DNA of 22,306 nt, taken from the NCBI GenBank assembly GCA_964579415.1, contig CAZOGW010000043.1, positions 1-22,306 on the forward strand, in the 5' to 3' direction. How positions within the stretch are numbered: the stretch's first letter is position 1; each line of letters starts with the position of its first letter. The position numbers were made by a program, and so were the translations under genes. Below are positions 1-6,458 of the stretch, piece after piece. This stretch comes from CAZOGW01 sp964579415. Its GTDB lineage: Bacteria > Actinomycetota > Acidimicrobiia > Spongiisociales > UBA5794. A model generated the notes under the pieces. It was not told the origin of the DNA and searched no databases. It saw only the letters and a program-made list of their open reading frames with translations.

Positions 1-172
1 CGAAGCGGCGGGGGAGGATGAAACCCGTCGGCCGAAGCGGCGGGGGAGGATGAAGACAGCCCCACGAAACGGCGGGGGAGGATGAAGACAGCCCCACGAA
101 GCGGCGGGGGAGGATGAAGACAGCCCCACGAAACGGCGGGGGAGGAAGAAGACATCCCGGCGGGGGAGGATG
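1..172. repeat. 32-bp tandem direct repeat array
   Basis: Five consecutive 32-bp units begin at 1, 33, 65, 97 and 129. A truncated sixth core (GGCGGGGGAGGATG) lies at 159-172. The unit starts CGAARCGGCGGGGGAGGATG and continues AAGACAGCCCCA. Units 2-4 are nearly identical, differing mainly by G or A at the fifth base; the outer units are diverged. There are no unique spacers, so it is not a CRISPR. 32 is not a multiple of 3, so the array cannot encode a repeated peptide in one frame. It begins at the window edge, so its true length is unknown. It lies downstream of the 3' end of the tRNA-Gly gene. Confidence 0.9.
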
Positions 173-211
173 GAACCTGCAGGCTTCGATCCGCCGCGTG
201 GGGAGAGGATC

Positions 212-285
212 TGGAGCGGATGAGGGGAATCGAACCCCCACTTCAAGCTTGGGAAGCTTGTGTTCTACCATTGAACTACATCCGC
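212..285 (-). tRNA. tRNA-Gly, anticodon CCC
   Basis: The reverse complement folds as a complete cloverleaf. The acceptor stem is GCGGATG/CATCCGC, the D arm is GTTC-AATGGTA-GAAC, the anticodon stem is CAAGC/GCTTG with loop TTCCCAA, and the T arm has stem GGGGG/TCCCC-type pairing around TTCGATT. CCA is encoded at the 3' end after discriminator T (212-215). Anticodon CCC, read from GGG at 251-253, decodes the glycine codon GGG. The start GCGG and the D-loop are typical of bacterial tRNA-Gly. The 3' end faces the 32-bp repeat array. Confidence 0.97.
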
Positions 286-296
286 GATGCGGTTCC

Positions 297-302
297 ATGT
301 TA
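297..302 (-). promoter_or_regulatory. -10 box of tRNA-Gly
   Basis: On the minus strand TAACAT (TANNNT consensus) ends 11 nt before the mature tRNA 5' end. That fits a short 5' leader removed by RNase P. No convincing -35 is visible. Confidence 0.45.
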
Positions 303-320
303 CCTCCGTCCCGCCCGGAG

Positions 321-340
321 GCGCCGCCCCACGGCGGCGC
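321..340 (-). terminator. GC-rich hairpin after the 74-residue membrane protein gene
   Basis: A perfect 8-bp stem, GCGCCGCC/GGCGGCGC, with a 4-nt loop CCAC. It starts 3 nt after the stop codon of the minus-strand gene at 344-568. There is no T-tract, as is common for high-GC actinobacterial hairpins. It also separates that gene from the tRNA promoter. Confidence 0.5.
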
Positions 341-343
341 GGT

Positions 344-568
344 TCAGCCGGCGATGAGGCTGGCAACGCCCCAGAAGGCGATCACGAGGCCGACACCGAA
401 GAGCCACCAGGCCCGTCCGGCGCGGAACTCGCCGGGGGCGTTCCTCGGCGTCTCGCCGCGGCGGTGCTTCCAGATCGCTGCGGCGTTGCCCAGCACCATC
501 GCTCCCCCGACGGCCAGGATGAGCCAGGCGAGCAGGTCATCGAGGCCGAGCAGCTCCGTCAGTCCCAT
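344..568 (-). CDS. small two-helix membrane protein, unknown function
   Basis: A 74-residue protein. Two hydrophobic segments are visible, at about residues 11-32 (ending NAAAIW) and 53-73 (WWLFGVGLVIAFWGVASLI). They are joined by a basic loop, KHRRGETPRNAPGEFRAGRAW. I do not recognise a named family; small membrane proteins of this layout are common conserved hypotheticals in actinobacteria. The start is supported by a TAGCGT -10 box 9 nt upstream, suggesting a leaderless or near-leaderless transcript, and no Shine-Dalgarno is seen. A GC-rich hairpin follows the stop. It is divergent from the gene at 652. The codon pattern and two clean helices make it more likely real than a chance frame. 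Confidence 0.65.
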   Translation of the reverse strand: MGLTELLGLDDLLAWLILAVGGAMVLGNAAAIWKHRRGETPRNAPGEFRAGRAWWLFGVGLVIAFWGVASLIAG

Positions 569-577
569 GGTCAGGGA

Positions 578-583
578 ACGCTA
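578..583 (-). promoter_or_regulatory. -10 box for the 74-residue gene
   Basis: TAGCGT on the minus strand (TANNNT) lies 9 nt before the ATG at 568. This spacing puts the transcription start within a few bases of the ATG. Confidence 0.4.
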
Positions 584-651
584 GCGCCCCTCTCGGGCGT
601 CATAGGAAGTCCTGTTGCCCCGGTACCTCTATAGCCTTCGGTGCTCCCACC

Positions 652-1542
652 ATGACCTCCACAGCATCTTCACCCGCGCCGTCCCGGCTCGGCGACTACT
701 CGACCCGCTCCGGTCGCTTCGTCGCCCTGTGGGTTTTCGGCGTGGCCACGACCCTGCTCCTACTCGGGTTGTGGGGCCGCGCCGTCACCACCGACCGCGA
801 CGGCATCGAGAGTTCGCTGCGCGCCGCAGTCGCCACCGACGAGGTGGCCGAGCAGGTGCGGGGCTGGGTCGCCGGCGCCTTGGAGGAGTGGACCAGAGTC
901 TCCGGTGACGAGGCCGTGTCGGTGGCCGGGGCCGTCCTGGAGACGCCCTCGGCGGCGGCTGCGGTCGAGCAGGTGCTCGCCGAGGTGGTGGAAGTGGCGG
1001 TGGCTCCACCGGGAACCACAGGCGTCGTCGACGTCGCCGCCGCCATCGACCCGTTCGTGCCCGGGATCGCCGCCGAACTCCAGGCGGCGGGGGTCGACGC
1101 CGACCCCACCCTGGTTCGGGCGGTGCTCGCCGGGATGGAACCGATCACGGTGGAGTCCGACCCGGCGATCAGCATCACCCGAGTGGTCTCCTCCGCCCAC
1201 GGGATGCTCACCCGGGTGGTGGTTGTGGCGCTGCTGACGCTGCTGGTCTCGGGAGGCGCCGCCACCGCCCTCGCCGAGGAACGGTGGGTGATGGTGCGCT
1301 CGCTGGCCAGCCGCATCCTGGTCTCGGCGCTCAGCTTCGCCGTCTTCCTCCGCCTGGGAGCCTGGGCGCTCGACCCGCAGCGGGGCCGCTCACCCTTCGC
1401 CGCCGGCGGATCGGTACTGCTCCGCTCCAACGGGACCGTCATCCTGCTGGTGGGCCTGGTCGCGGGTATCGCCGCCGGCGGCGCCACGTTGGCGGTGCGA
1501 TCCCGGAGGCGGGCTATGGGGCCCCAGAGCAATCCGAGCTAG
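652..1542 (+). CDS. membrane protein with large extracytoplasmic domain, unknown function
   Basis: A 296-residue protein not assignable to a named family. Visible parts are: a short Ser/Thr/Pro-rich cytoplasmic tail (1-20); a hydrophobic helix at about 24-43; an Ala/Val/Glu-rich domain of about 140 residues (45-185) with no Cys, probably outside the membrane; then three hydrophobic segments at about 186-208, 216-237 and 260-283; and an Arg-rich C-tail (RSRRRAM). This resembles actinobacterial integral membrane proteins of unknown role. The ATG at 652 lies 14 nt after a TAGCCT box (632-637), so the leader would be only a few bases. Its stop is 24 bp before thrB, but thrB has its own -10 in that gap. 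The antisense frame at 696-1532 is a shadow. Confidence 0.75.
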   Translation: MTSTASSPAPSRLGDYSTRSGRFVALWVFGVATTLLLLGLWGRAVTTDRDGIESSLRAAVATDEVAEQVRGWVAGALEEWTRVSGDEAVSVAGAVLETPSAAAAVEQVLAEVVEVAVAPPGTTGVVDVAAAIDPFVPGIAAELQAAGVDADPTLVRAVLAGMEPITVESDPAISITRVVSSAHGMLTRVVVVALLTLLVSGGAATALAEERWVMVRSLASRILVSALSFAVFLRLGAWALDPQRGRSPFAAGGSVLLRSNGTVILLVGLVAGIAAGGATLAVRSRRRAMGPQSNPS

Positions 1543-1553
1543 CCGGTCCCGGG

Positions 1554-1559
1554 TACCCT
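1554..1559 (+). promoter_or_regulatory. -10 box for thrB
   Basis: TACCCT (TANNNT) is followed by 7 nt (GCCCGCC) and then the ATG of thrB. This is the leaderless promoter layout seen repeatedly in this window. Confidence 0.5.
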
Positions 1560-1566
1560 GCCCGCC

Positions 1567-2415
1567 ATGAGCTCGAAGGGGAAGGCCACCGCGCCTGCTT
1601 CGTCAGGAAACCTGGGCCCGGGGTTCGACGTGCTGGCGGTCGCGTTGGAACTGCGATGTACGTGCGAGGCGGAGCCTTCCGACCGCTGGGTCATCGAGGA
1701 GGAAGGTTCCGCCTATGAGCCGGCACCCGGCGACCTGGTGGTTCGGGCCATGCGGGGAATGGTGGGCGACCGGCCGGTACGGGTGCGTATCGACAACGCC
1801 GTACCCCGCTCCCGGGGTCTCGGCTCCAGCTCGGCGGTGACGACGGCGGCGGCGGCGGCCGCCTTCCGGGCATACGGCGAGGAACCCGGGGACAGCGCCC
1901 TCTTCGAGTTGGTCACCGGGCTGGAGGGTCATCCCGACAACGCCGCCGCCGCCGTCTACGGCGGGCTCGTCGCCGCATCTGGCGGTGTGGTCCGCCACCT
2001 CCCCCTCGCCCCCCACCTCCGCATCGTCGTCGGGATCCCCGACACCCACCTCTCCACCACGCTGGCCCGCAACGCCCTCCCTGCCGCCGTCAGGCGGCCG
2101 GTGGCCGCCCGCAGTATCGCCCGACTCACCATGCTTCTCGAAGGGCTCCGCACCGGCGACGCCGCTGCCCTCGCCGCCGCCGCCGGCGACGAGCTCCACG
2201 AGAAGCCGCGTGCCAACCTGTCGCCGGTCACCGGACGGCTCATGGACGCAGCCCGTGACGCCGGAGCCCTACACGCGGCCTGGAGCGGTGCCGGTCCCAC
2301 CGCTCTCGCCCTCGTTACCGACGAGACCCGCCCCGACGTGGAGATCGCCATGCAGAAGGTCCTGGATGGGACTGGGGAAGTAAGGTCTCTCGAGGTAGCC
2401 ACAGGCTGGACGTAG
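1567..2415 (+). CDS. thrB: homoserine kinase (GHMP family)
   Basis: ThrB phosphorylates L-homoserine with ATP to O-phosphohomoserine, the step before threonine synthase in threonine synthesis; it is cytosolic. The 282-residue protein has the GHMP kinase layout. An N-terminal substrate loop PASSGNLGPGFDVLAVAL spans about residues 10-27. The ATP-binding glycine/serine motif PRSRGLGSSSA is at 80-90. LEGHPDN is at 119-125. A C-terminal GHMP motif WSGAGPTALAL follows. Length is slightly shorter than many ThrB (~300). The start is fixed by the N-terminal motif and by the TACCCT box 7 nt upstream. It is alone here, not beside thrA or thrC. Its stop is followed 6 nt later by a heptad repeat with a 13-bp dyad, likely the transcript end. 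Confidence 0.92.
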   Translation: MSSKGKATAPASSGNLGPGFDVLAVALELRCTCEAEPSDRWVIEEEGSAYEPAPGDLVVRAMRGMVGDRPVRVRIDNAVPRSRGLGSSSAVTTAAAAAAFRAYGEEPGDSALFELVTGLEGHPDNAAAAVYGGLVAASGGVVRHLPLAPHLRIVVGIPDTHLSTTLARNALPAAVRRPVAARSIARLTMLLEGLRTGDAAALAAAAGDELHEKPRANLSPVTGRLMDAARDAGALHAAWSGAGPTALALVTDETRPDVEIAMQKVLDGTGEVRSLEVATGWT

Positions 2416-2421
2416 CAGCCG

Positions 2422-2479
2422 GTTCTTGGTACTTGGTATTTGGTATTGCGTACTACCACATACTGAATACCAAATACCG
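2422..2479. repeat. degenerate heptad array with 13-bp dyad (array R1)
   Basis: Eight 7-bp units can be read from 2422: GTTCTTG, GTACTTG, GTATTTG, GTATTGC, GTACTAC, CACATAC, TGAATAC, CAAATAC. The flanks form a perfect 13-bp inverted repeat, 2435-2447 against 2466-2478, with an 18-nt spacer. It begins 6 nt after the thrB stop, upstream of the bS22 leader. It is the most diverged member of the heptad family, with AT-rich substitutions in an otherwise GC-rich region. Confidence 0.8.
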
Positions 2480-2621
2480 AACGCCATCCCCCGGCTTGCG
2501 ATAAGTGCGCCGATACGCGAACCTATCGACTAGCCACCGCCCTCGGTGCATGCCGGGGGCTCTTTGATGGCGACCGCGGCGGTGGTGCCGGCGGGCGCCC
2601 GACCACCACACCGAAAGTCTC

Positions 2622-2627
2622 TGAGGA
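2622..2627 (+). promoter_or_regulatory. Shine-Dalgarno deciding the bS22 start
   Basis: TGAGGA lies 8 nt before the ATG at 2636. It selects the 30-residue product over the longer frame that opens at 2546. The roughly 120-nt stretch before it includes a GGTGGT/ACCACC stem (2581-2586 with 2602-2607) and may be a structured leader. Confidence 0.6.
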
Positions 2628-2635
2628 ATCGCTGC

Positions 2636-2728
2636 ATGGGTTCGTTGATCAAGAAGCGCCGGAAGAAGATGAGCAAGCACAAGTACCGCAAGCGCATCAA
2701 GGCCAACCGGCACAAGCGCAAGAAGTGA
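2636..2728 (+). CDS. bS22-type micro ribosomal protein (AURKAIP1/COX24 domain)
   Basis: A 30-residue, extremely basic protein: MGSLIKKRRKKMSKHKYRKR followed by IKANRHKRKK. In mycobacteria the homologous ~33-residue bS22 (MGSVIKKRRKRM...) is a small-subunit ribosomal protein bound near the decoding centre; the domain is shared with mitochondrial AURKAIP1/COX24 proteins. The match covers the whole chain, so recognition is good despite the length. The ATG at 2636 is chosen for its Shine-Dalgarno (2622-2627) and because the family begins exactly there; the in-frame upstream part from 2546 looks like leader RNA. A strong hairpin follows the stop. It is a monocistronic unit between thrB and the molybdenum hydroxylase gene. 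Genes this short are often missed. Confidence 0.88.
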   Translation: MGSLIKKRRKKMSKHKYRKRIKANRHKRKK

Positions 2729-2733
2729 TCACG

Positions 2734-2757
2734 AGCCCCGGTCCCCGGACCGGGGCT
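2734..2757 (+). terminator. strong hairpin after bS22
   Basis: An inverted repeat of 10-11 bp, AGCCCCGGTCC against GGACCGGGGCT, with a minimal CC loop. It starts 5 nt after the bS22 stop and is followed by TTCCTGA rather than a long T-tract. It is probably an intrinsic-type terminator isolating bS22 from the gene at 2843. Confidence 0.7.
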
Positions 2758-2829
2758 TCCTGATGGCGGGCGGGGAGCCGCGGCCGGTGCCCCGCCGGAT
2801 CCGGGCACTGCCGGCGGCCGGAGTCCGGT

Positions 2830-2835
2830 TACAGT
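2830..2835 (+). promoter_or_regulatory. -10 box for the molybdenum hydroxylase gene
   Basis: TACAGT (TANNNT) lies 7 nt before the ATG at 2843. The layout is leaderless. Confidence 0.5.
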
Positions 2836-2842
2836 CGCCCTG

Positions 2843-5131
2843 ATGGCAGGTTCGATTCTCGGAGCGGCGGTCAAACGCGCCGAGGACCCGCGCTTCATTC
2901 GCGGCAAGGGCCGGTTCATACCCAACCTGCCGGTCGACGGCGCCCTGTGGATGGTTCCGGTCCGATCGCCGCTGGCCCATGGCCGCATCCTCGGCGTCGA
3001 CCCGACCCTGGCTGCATCGCTACCCGGGGTGGTGGGCGTGTTCACCGCATCGGACCTGGCGCTGGGGCCTGGCGCACCCGGCGGCGCCGGGGTGGACCGG
3101 GCCTACGGGCGCCCCCCGCTGGCGGAGGGGAAGGTGAGGTTCGTCGGCGAGGTCGTGGCCGCCGTGGTCGCCGAGACCGAGGCGGCCGCGGTCGACGCCG
3201 CCGCCATGGTGTTCACCGACATCGAACCGCTCCCTGCCGTGGTCAGCCCCGAGCAGGCGATGGCAGCCGGTGCGCCCCTCCTGTTCCCGGCGACCGGCAC
3301 CAACGTGGTTCGCGCCGGGACAATCGGCAACCCCGATGCCGTGCCCGCCGGCGCCGACGTCCGGATCAGGTTGCAACTGCACAACCAGCGGGTGGCGGCG
3401 GTACCCATGGAGCCCAACTCCGCCGTTGCCATCCCCTCCGGCGACCGGCTCGAGCTGTGGGTGGGCAGCCAGAACGTGTTCGGGCACCGCAACCAGATCT
3501 CGCGCGCCGTCGGCTTCGACCGTGACGCCATCCACGCCCTCGCCCCCGATGTCGGCGGCGGGTTCGGCGCCAAGTTCTACACGTACCCCGAACAGGTCAT
3601 CGTCGCCCGGCTGGCACTACTGCTCGGGGCGCCGGTGCGGTGGCACGAGTCCCGGCGCGGAAACCTGGTGTCGATGACCCAGGGCCGGGCCCAGCACATC
3701 GACATCGAGCTGCTGGCGACGTCGGCCGGGCTCCTCACCGGGCTGCACATGGACATCGTCCAGGACGTCGGCGCCTACCCCCTCTACGGCGCCGCCATCC
3801 CCGACTGGACCGGTCACATGGCGGCCGGCGCCTATGCGGTGCCCGCCGTCGATATCGGCTTCCGCTGCGTCGTCACCAACACCACACCCATCCACGCCTA
3901 CCGCGGCGCCGGGCGACCCGAGGCGACCCATGCCGTGGAACGGGCCATGGATGTGCTCGCCGCCGAGGTGGGCATCGACCCGGTCGAGATCCGGCGCCGC
4001 AACTTCATCGCACCCGAAGACTTCCCCTACACCGCGCCCACCGGGGCCATCTACGACTCGGGCGACTACGGGCCGGCCCTCGACGCCGCACTCGGCATCG
4101 CCGGCTATGACACCTTGCGCGCCGAACAGCGGCGCCGGCGGGAGGGCGGGGACCGGGTGCAGATCGGCATCGGGCTCGCCTGCTACGTCGAGGTGACCGC
4201 TCCCGAGACCAACCCCAGGGAGTGGGGTGCGGTCGATGTGGACGGCGACGGGACGGTCACGGTCCGGGTGGGAACCTCGGCGCACGGCCAGGGTCACGAG
4301 ACCGCATTCGCCCAGCTCGCCTCGGCGACCCTGGGGATTCCGATGGATGAGGTGCGGGTGCTCCAGGCGGACACGGACGTCGTCCCCCGCGGCGCCGGCA
4401 CCGGAGGCTCTCGGTCCCTTCAGCTCGCCGGATCGGCACTGGTGCGGGCCTCGGACGAGGTGCTCGCCAAGGCCCGCCGCATCGTCGCCGCCCACCTGGA
4501 GGCGTCGGCGGACGACATCGTGGCCGGCGACGGCGTGCTCGGCGTGGCCGGAGTCCCCGGGGCGGCGATGACCTGGGCCGAGGTGGCCCGCGCCGCCGCC
4601 ACAGGAGTCGGCCTGGAGGACGGGGAGGACGCCTCGCTGGCAGCCGAGGTCACCTTCGAGCAGGGGCGTCCCACCTACCCGTTCGGAACCCATTTGGCCG
4701 TAACCGAGGTCGACACCGAGACCGGATCGGTGCGGCTGGTGCGGCACATCGCCGTGGACGACTGCGGGACCGTGCTCAACCCGTTGCTGGTGGCGGGGCA
4801 GGTCCACGGCGGGGTCGCCCAGGGAGCCGGGCAGGCCCTGTTCGAGCAGGTGGTGTACGACGAGGACGGCAACCCGCTCACCGGGTCGCTGGCGTCCTAC
4901 CTGATGCCAACCGCCGGGTCGCTCCCCTCCGTCGAGCGGCGCTCCACCGAGACACCGACGCCGCACAACCCCCTCGGCGCAAAGGGCATCGGTGAAGCCG
5001 CCACCATCGGCTCCACCCCCGCCATCCACAACGCGGTGATGGACGCCCTGGCCCACCTGGGCGTGAAGCACGTGGATATGCCGCTGGTTCCCGGCAAGGT
5101 ATGGGAGGCTCTCAAGGGGGCGCAGATGTAG
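2843..5131 (+). CDS. xanthine dehydrogenase/CoxL-family molybdopterin-binding large subunit (form II-like)
   Basis: A 762-residue molybdenum hydroxylase large subunit, the usual full length for CoxL/aldehyde oxidase subunits. The N-terminal a/b hammerhead domain covers about 10-125 (opening GAAVKRAEDPRFIRGKGRF). Mo-cofactor-binding domains follow, with GGGFGAK at 238-244, AYRGAGR at 352-358, and the C-terminal GAKGIGE at 712-718 whose Glu718 is the conserved catalytic base. Form I CO dehydrogenase carries AYRCSFR at the second motif. AYRGAGR is the form II signature, so CO is not the safe substrate; an aldehyde, purine or other heteroaromatic is equally possible. Such enzymes normally pair with [2Fe-2S] (CoxS) and FAD (CoxM) subunits, but none is encoded beside it. 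Leaderless start; the stop is 2 nt from a heptad palindrome. Confidence 0.9.
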   Translation: MAGSILGAAVKRAEDPRFIRGKGRFIPNLPVDGALWMVPVRSPLAHGRILGVDPTLAASLPGVVGVFTASDLALGPGAPGGAGVDRAYGRPPLAEGKVRFVGEVVAAVVAETEAAAVDAAAMVFTDIEPLPAVVSPEQAMAAGAPLLFPATGTNVVRAGTIGNPDAVPAGADVRIRLQLHNQRVAAVPMEPNSAVAIPSGDRLELWVGSQNVFGHRNQISRAVGFDRDAIHALAPDVGGGFGAKFYTYPEQVIVARLALLLGAPVRWHESRRGNLVSMTQGRAQHIDIELLATSAGLLTGLHMDIVQDVGAYPLYGAAIPDWTGHMAAGAYAVPAVDIGFRCVVTNTTPIHAYRGAGRPEATHAVERAMDVLAAEVGIDPVEIRRRNFIAPEDFPYTAPTGAIYDSGDYGPALDAALGIAGYDTLRAEQRRRREGGDRVQIGIGLACYVEVTAPETNPREWGAVDVDGDGTVTVRVGTSAHGQGHETAFAQLASATLGIPMDEVRVLQADTDVVPRGAGTGGSRSLQLAGSALVRASDEVLAKARRIVAAHLEASADDIVAGDGVLGVAGVPGAAMTWAEVARAAATGVGLEDGEDASLAAEVTFEQGRPTYPFGTHLAVTEVDTETGSVRLVRHIAVDDCGTVLNPLLVAGQVHGGVAQGAGQALFEQVVYDEDGNPLTGSLASYLMPTAGSLPSVERRSTETPTPHNPLGAKGIGEAATIGSTPAIHNAVMDALAHLGVKHVDMPLVPGKVWEALKGAQM

Positions 5132-5133
5132 GA

Positions 5134-5190
5134 GTACTTGGTACTTGGTACTTGGTAGGCCGCGGATACCAAGTACCAAGTACCAAGTAC
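5134..5190. repeat. perfect 24-bp inverted heptad array (array R2)
   Basis: Three GTACTTG units plus GTA (5134-5157) face an exact reverse complement, TAC plus three CAAGTAC units (5167-5190). The loop is 9 nt, GGCCGCGGA. It begins 2 nt after the stop of the molybdenum hydroxylase gene and ends 35 nt before the stop of the convergent PAC2 gene. Transcripts from either side would form the same 24-bp stem, which suits a bidirectional terminator. Confidence 0.95.
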
Positions 5191-5225
5191 CTCCCCGCAC
5201 CGGGTGGACCCTGAAGAACCCCCGC

Positions 5226-6068
5226 CTAGTCCTGCCCCCTGAGGAAATTCTCTATCTCGTCGACCAGGTCGTCTACGTCCACTTCCTCGTCGGTGTCGTC
5301 TTCGTTCTCGAGGCCGGCGACATATTCGGAGAGGTCCTCGGAGGCGTGCATGGCCTCGGTGACGCGGGTCTCGAAAGCCTCGGCGGTCTCGCTGAGGTCG
5401 GTGAGGTCGATCTCGAGGGAGAGGACGGCGCGTGCCTTGTCCAGCAGCGCCAGCATCGCCTTGGGGTTGGCGTTGGCTGCCAGGTAGTGCGGGGTGGCCG
5501 CCCACAGGCTGACGGCGGGAATGCCCACCTCGCGGCACGCCTCCTGGAGCACACCGATGATCCCGGTAGGCCCTTCGTAAGACGAGGTGGCCAACCCGTG
5601 CCGGGTGACGATGTCGGGGTCGGTGGCGACACCGACGATGGGAACCGGACGGGTGTGGGGAACCTGGCCGACGAACGCGCCGAGGAACACCACGTCCTCC
5701 ACGTCGGCGTCGGCGAGGACGCCGGTGACGAGCCGGGCGAAGGTCTTCCAGCGGAAGCTGGGCTCCTCGCCCAACACAACCACCAGGTCGCGGCTGTCCG
5801 ACGGCAGCGACACCGCGAAGAACCGGGCGTTGGGCCAGGCAAGGCTGCGGGTGCCGCCGTCGCCGATGGACACGGTGGGGCGGCGCACCTGGAAGTCGAA
5901 GAACTCCTCGGGATCGACGACGGCGAACGGCTCGGTCACACCGATCTGGCCCAGGATGTACTCCAGCGACCCCGAAGCCGAACCTGCGGCGTCGTTCCAG
6001 CCCTCGAACGCCACCATGGCGCGTGGCCGCCGCAGAACCGGTTTCGAGAATCGGCGGACGGCGTCCAT
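5226..6068 (-). CDS. PAC2-family protein
   Basis: A 280-residue protein of the PAC2 (proteasome assembly chaperone 2-like) family, common in actinobacteria and archaea. The bacterial role is not established. The diagnostic N-terminus reads RPRAMVAFEGWNDAAGSAS at about 14-32. The family core continues with PHTRPVPIVGVATD and YEGPTGIIGVLQEAC, and the C-terminus ends in a strongly acidic tail (ENEDDTDEEVDVDD). The start is set at MDAVRR, where the family begins, with TACCCT 6 nt upstream. The same frame stays open to 6332, but that extension runs through a heptad repeat and the neighbouring chaperone gene on a different frame, so it is not coding. It lies downstream of the copper chaperone with its own promoter. 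Confidence 0.87.
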   Translation of the reverse strand: MDAVRRFSKPVLRRPRAMVAFEGWNDAAGSASGSLEYILGQIGVTEPFAVVDPEEFFDFQVRRPTVSIGDGGTRSLAWPNARFFAVSLPSDSRDLVVVLGEEPSFRWKTFARLVTGVLADADVEDVVFLGAFVGQVPHTRPVPIVGVATDPDIVTRHGLATSSYEGPTGIIGVLQEACREVGIPAVSLWAATPHYLAANANPKAMLALLDKARAVLSLEIDLTDLSETAEAFETRVTEAMHASEDLSEYVAGLENEDDTDEEVDVDDLVDEIENFLRGQD

Positions 6069-6074
6069 CGGGGA

Positions 6075-6080
6075 AGGGTA
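6075..6080 (-). promoter_or_regulatory. -10 box for the PAC2 gene
   Basis: TACCCT on the minus strand is followed by 6 nt and then the ATG at 6068. Leaderless layout. Confidence 0.5.
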
Positions 6081-6119
6081 ATGGAAGCCTGAGAGCTTCG
6101 AGGTCCGTGTGCTGGACGG

Positions 6120-6161
6120 GTACTTGGTACTTGGTACCTGGCAGGTAGTGATACCTGATAC
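6120..6161. repeat. six-unit heptad array (array R3)
   Basis: Seven-base units read from 6120: GTACTTG, GTACTTG, GTACCTG, GCAGGTA, GTGATAC, CTGATAC. A short dyad CAGGTA/TACCTG (6142-6147 with 6152-6157) has a 4-nt loop. It begins 2 nt beyond the stop of the copper chaperone gene and precedes the PAC2 promoter. It looks like a decayed form of the palindromes at 5134 and 9505, with the right arm diverged. Confidence 0.85.
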
Positions 6162-6163
6162 GT

Positions 6164-6385
6164 CTAGGCGACCCTGTACCCCACGCCTTCGATGGCGGCC
6201 GCGATGCCGTCCCTCGTCGCCGGAGCGGCAAACTGCACGTCCACGGTGCGGGTGTCGATGGTCACGTTCACCGTGGCGACGCCCTCGACGGCGGCGACGG
6301 CACTCTCGATGGAGGACTTGCAATGCCCGCACGAGATGTCGGGCACGTCGAAGTGCAGCTTGATGATGTCCTGTGGTGCTGTCAT
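6164..6385 (-). CDS. copper chaperone / heavy-metal-associated (HMA) domain protein
   Basis: A 73-residue single HMA domain, the size of CopZ/Atx1 chaperones, which bind Cu(I) through a CxxC loop and pass it to a P-type ATPase in the cytosol. The motif DISCGHC puts the ligands at Cys19 and Cys22. The b-a-b-b-a-b pattern (VNVTIDTRTVDVQF, AIEGVGYRVA) is complete. The ATG at 6385 is chosen because a CsoR-type palindrome and -10 box end 6-12 nt upstream. The open frame continuing to 6637 would run through this operator and is rejected. No copper ATPase or csoR gene lies in the window, so the chaperone acts with partners encoded elsewhere. Confidence 0.92.
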   Translation of the reverse strand: MTAPQDIIKLHFDVPDISCGHCKSSIESAVAAVEGVATVNVTIDTRTVDVQFAAPATRDGIAAAIEGVGYRVA

Positions 6386-6391
6386 GTCTTC

Positions 6392-6397
6392 AGTGTA
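6392..6397 (-). promoter_or_regulatory. -10 box for the copper chaperone
   Basis: TACACT on the minus strand lies 6 nt before the ATG at 6385. It touches the edge of the copper-type palindrome, so bound repressor would block RNA polymerase. Confidence 0.5.
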
Positions 6398-6413
6398 TAC
6401 CCCAGTGGGGTAT
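6397..6413. promoter_or_regulatory. CsoR-type copper operator
   Basis: A perfect palindrome ATACCCC-AGT-GGGGTAT, 7-bp arms with a 3-bp centre. CsoR/RcnR-family operators are GC-rich inverted repeats of this TACCCC...GGGGTA kind, so copper-responsive repression is a sound inference. It sits between the -10 boxes of the divergent copper chaperone and membrane protein genes and touches both. Confidence 0.75.
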
Positions 6414-6416
6414 TCT
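6411..6416 (+). promoter_or_regulatory. -10 box for the divergent membrane protein gene
   Basis: TATTCT overlaps the right arm of the palindrome and lies 9 nt before an in-frame GTG at 6426. It may set a leaderless GTG start, or a 30-nt leader to the ATG at 6459. Confidence 0.45.
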
Positions 6417-6458
6417 CTTCCGGGCGTGACTCCCGGTGCCCTCCACGTCTCTGCAACA

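Noticed and set aside
1..172. CRISPR array
   Set aside because: The 32-bp units are directly adjacent with no unique spacers.
114..634. Plus-strand ORFs over the repeat and tRNA (156 and 115 residues)
   Set aside because: They read through a tRNA antisense and a repeat array, have low-complexity composition and match no family.
3617..5200. 527-residue minus-strand ORF
   Set aside because: It is antisense to the clear CoxL-like gene and begins in a heptad repeat. Its His/Gly/Arg/Val-rich composition is typical of a high-GC shadow frame.
5226..6332. Longer 368-residue start for the PAC2 gene
   Set aside because: The extension crosses heptad array R3 and the chaperone gene; the family start is at 6068, backed by a -10 box.
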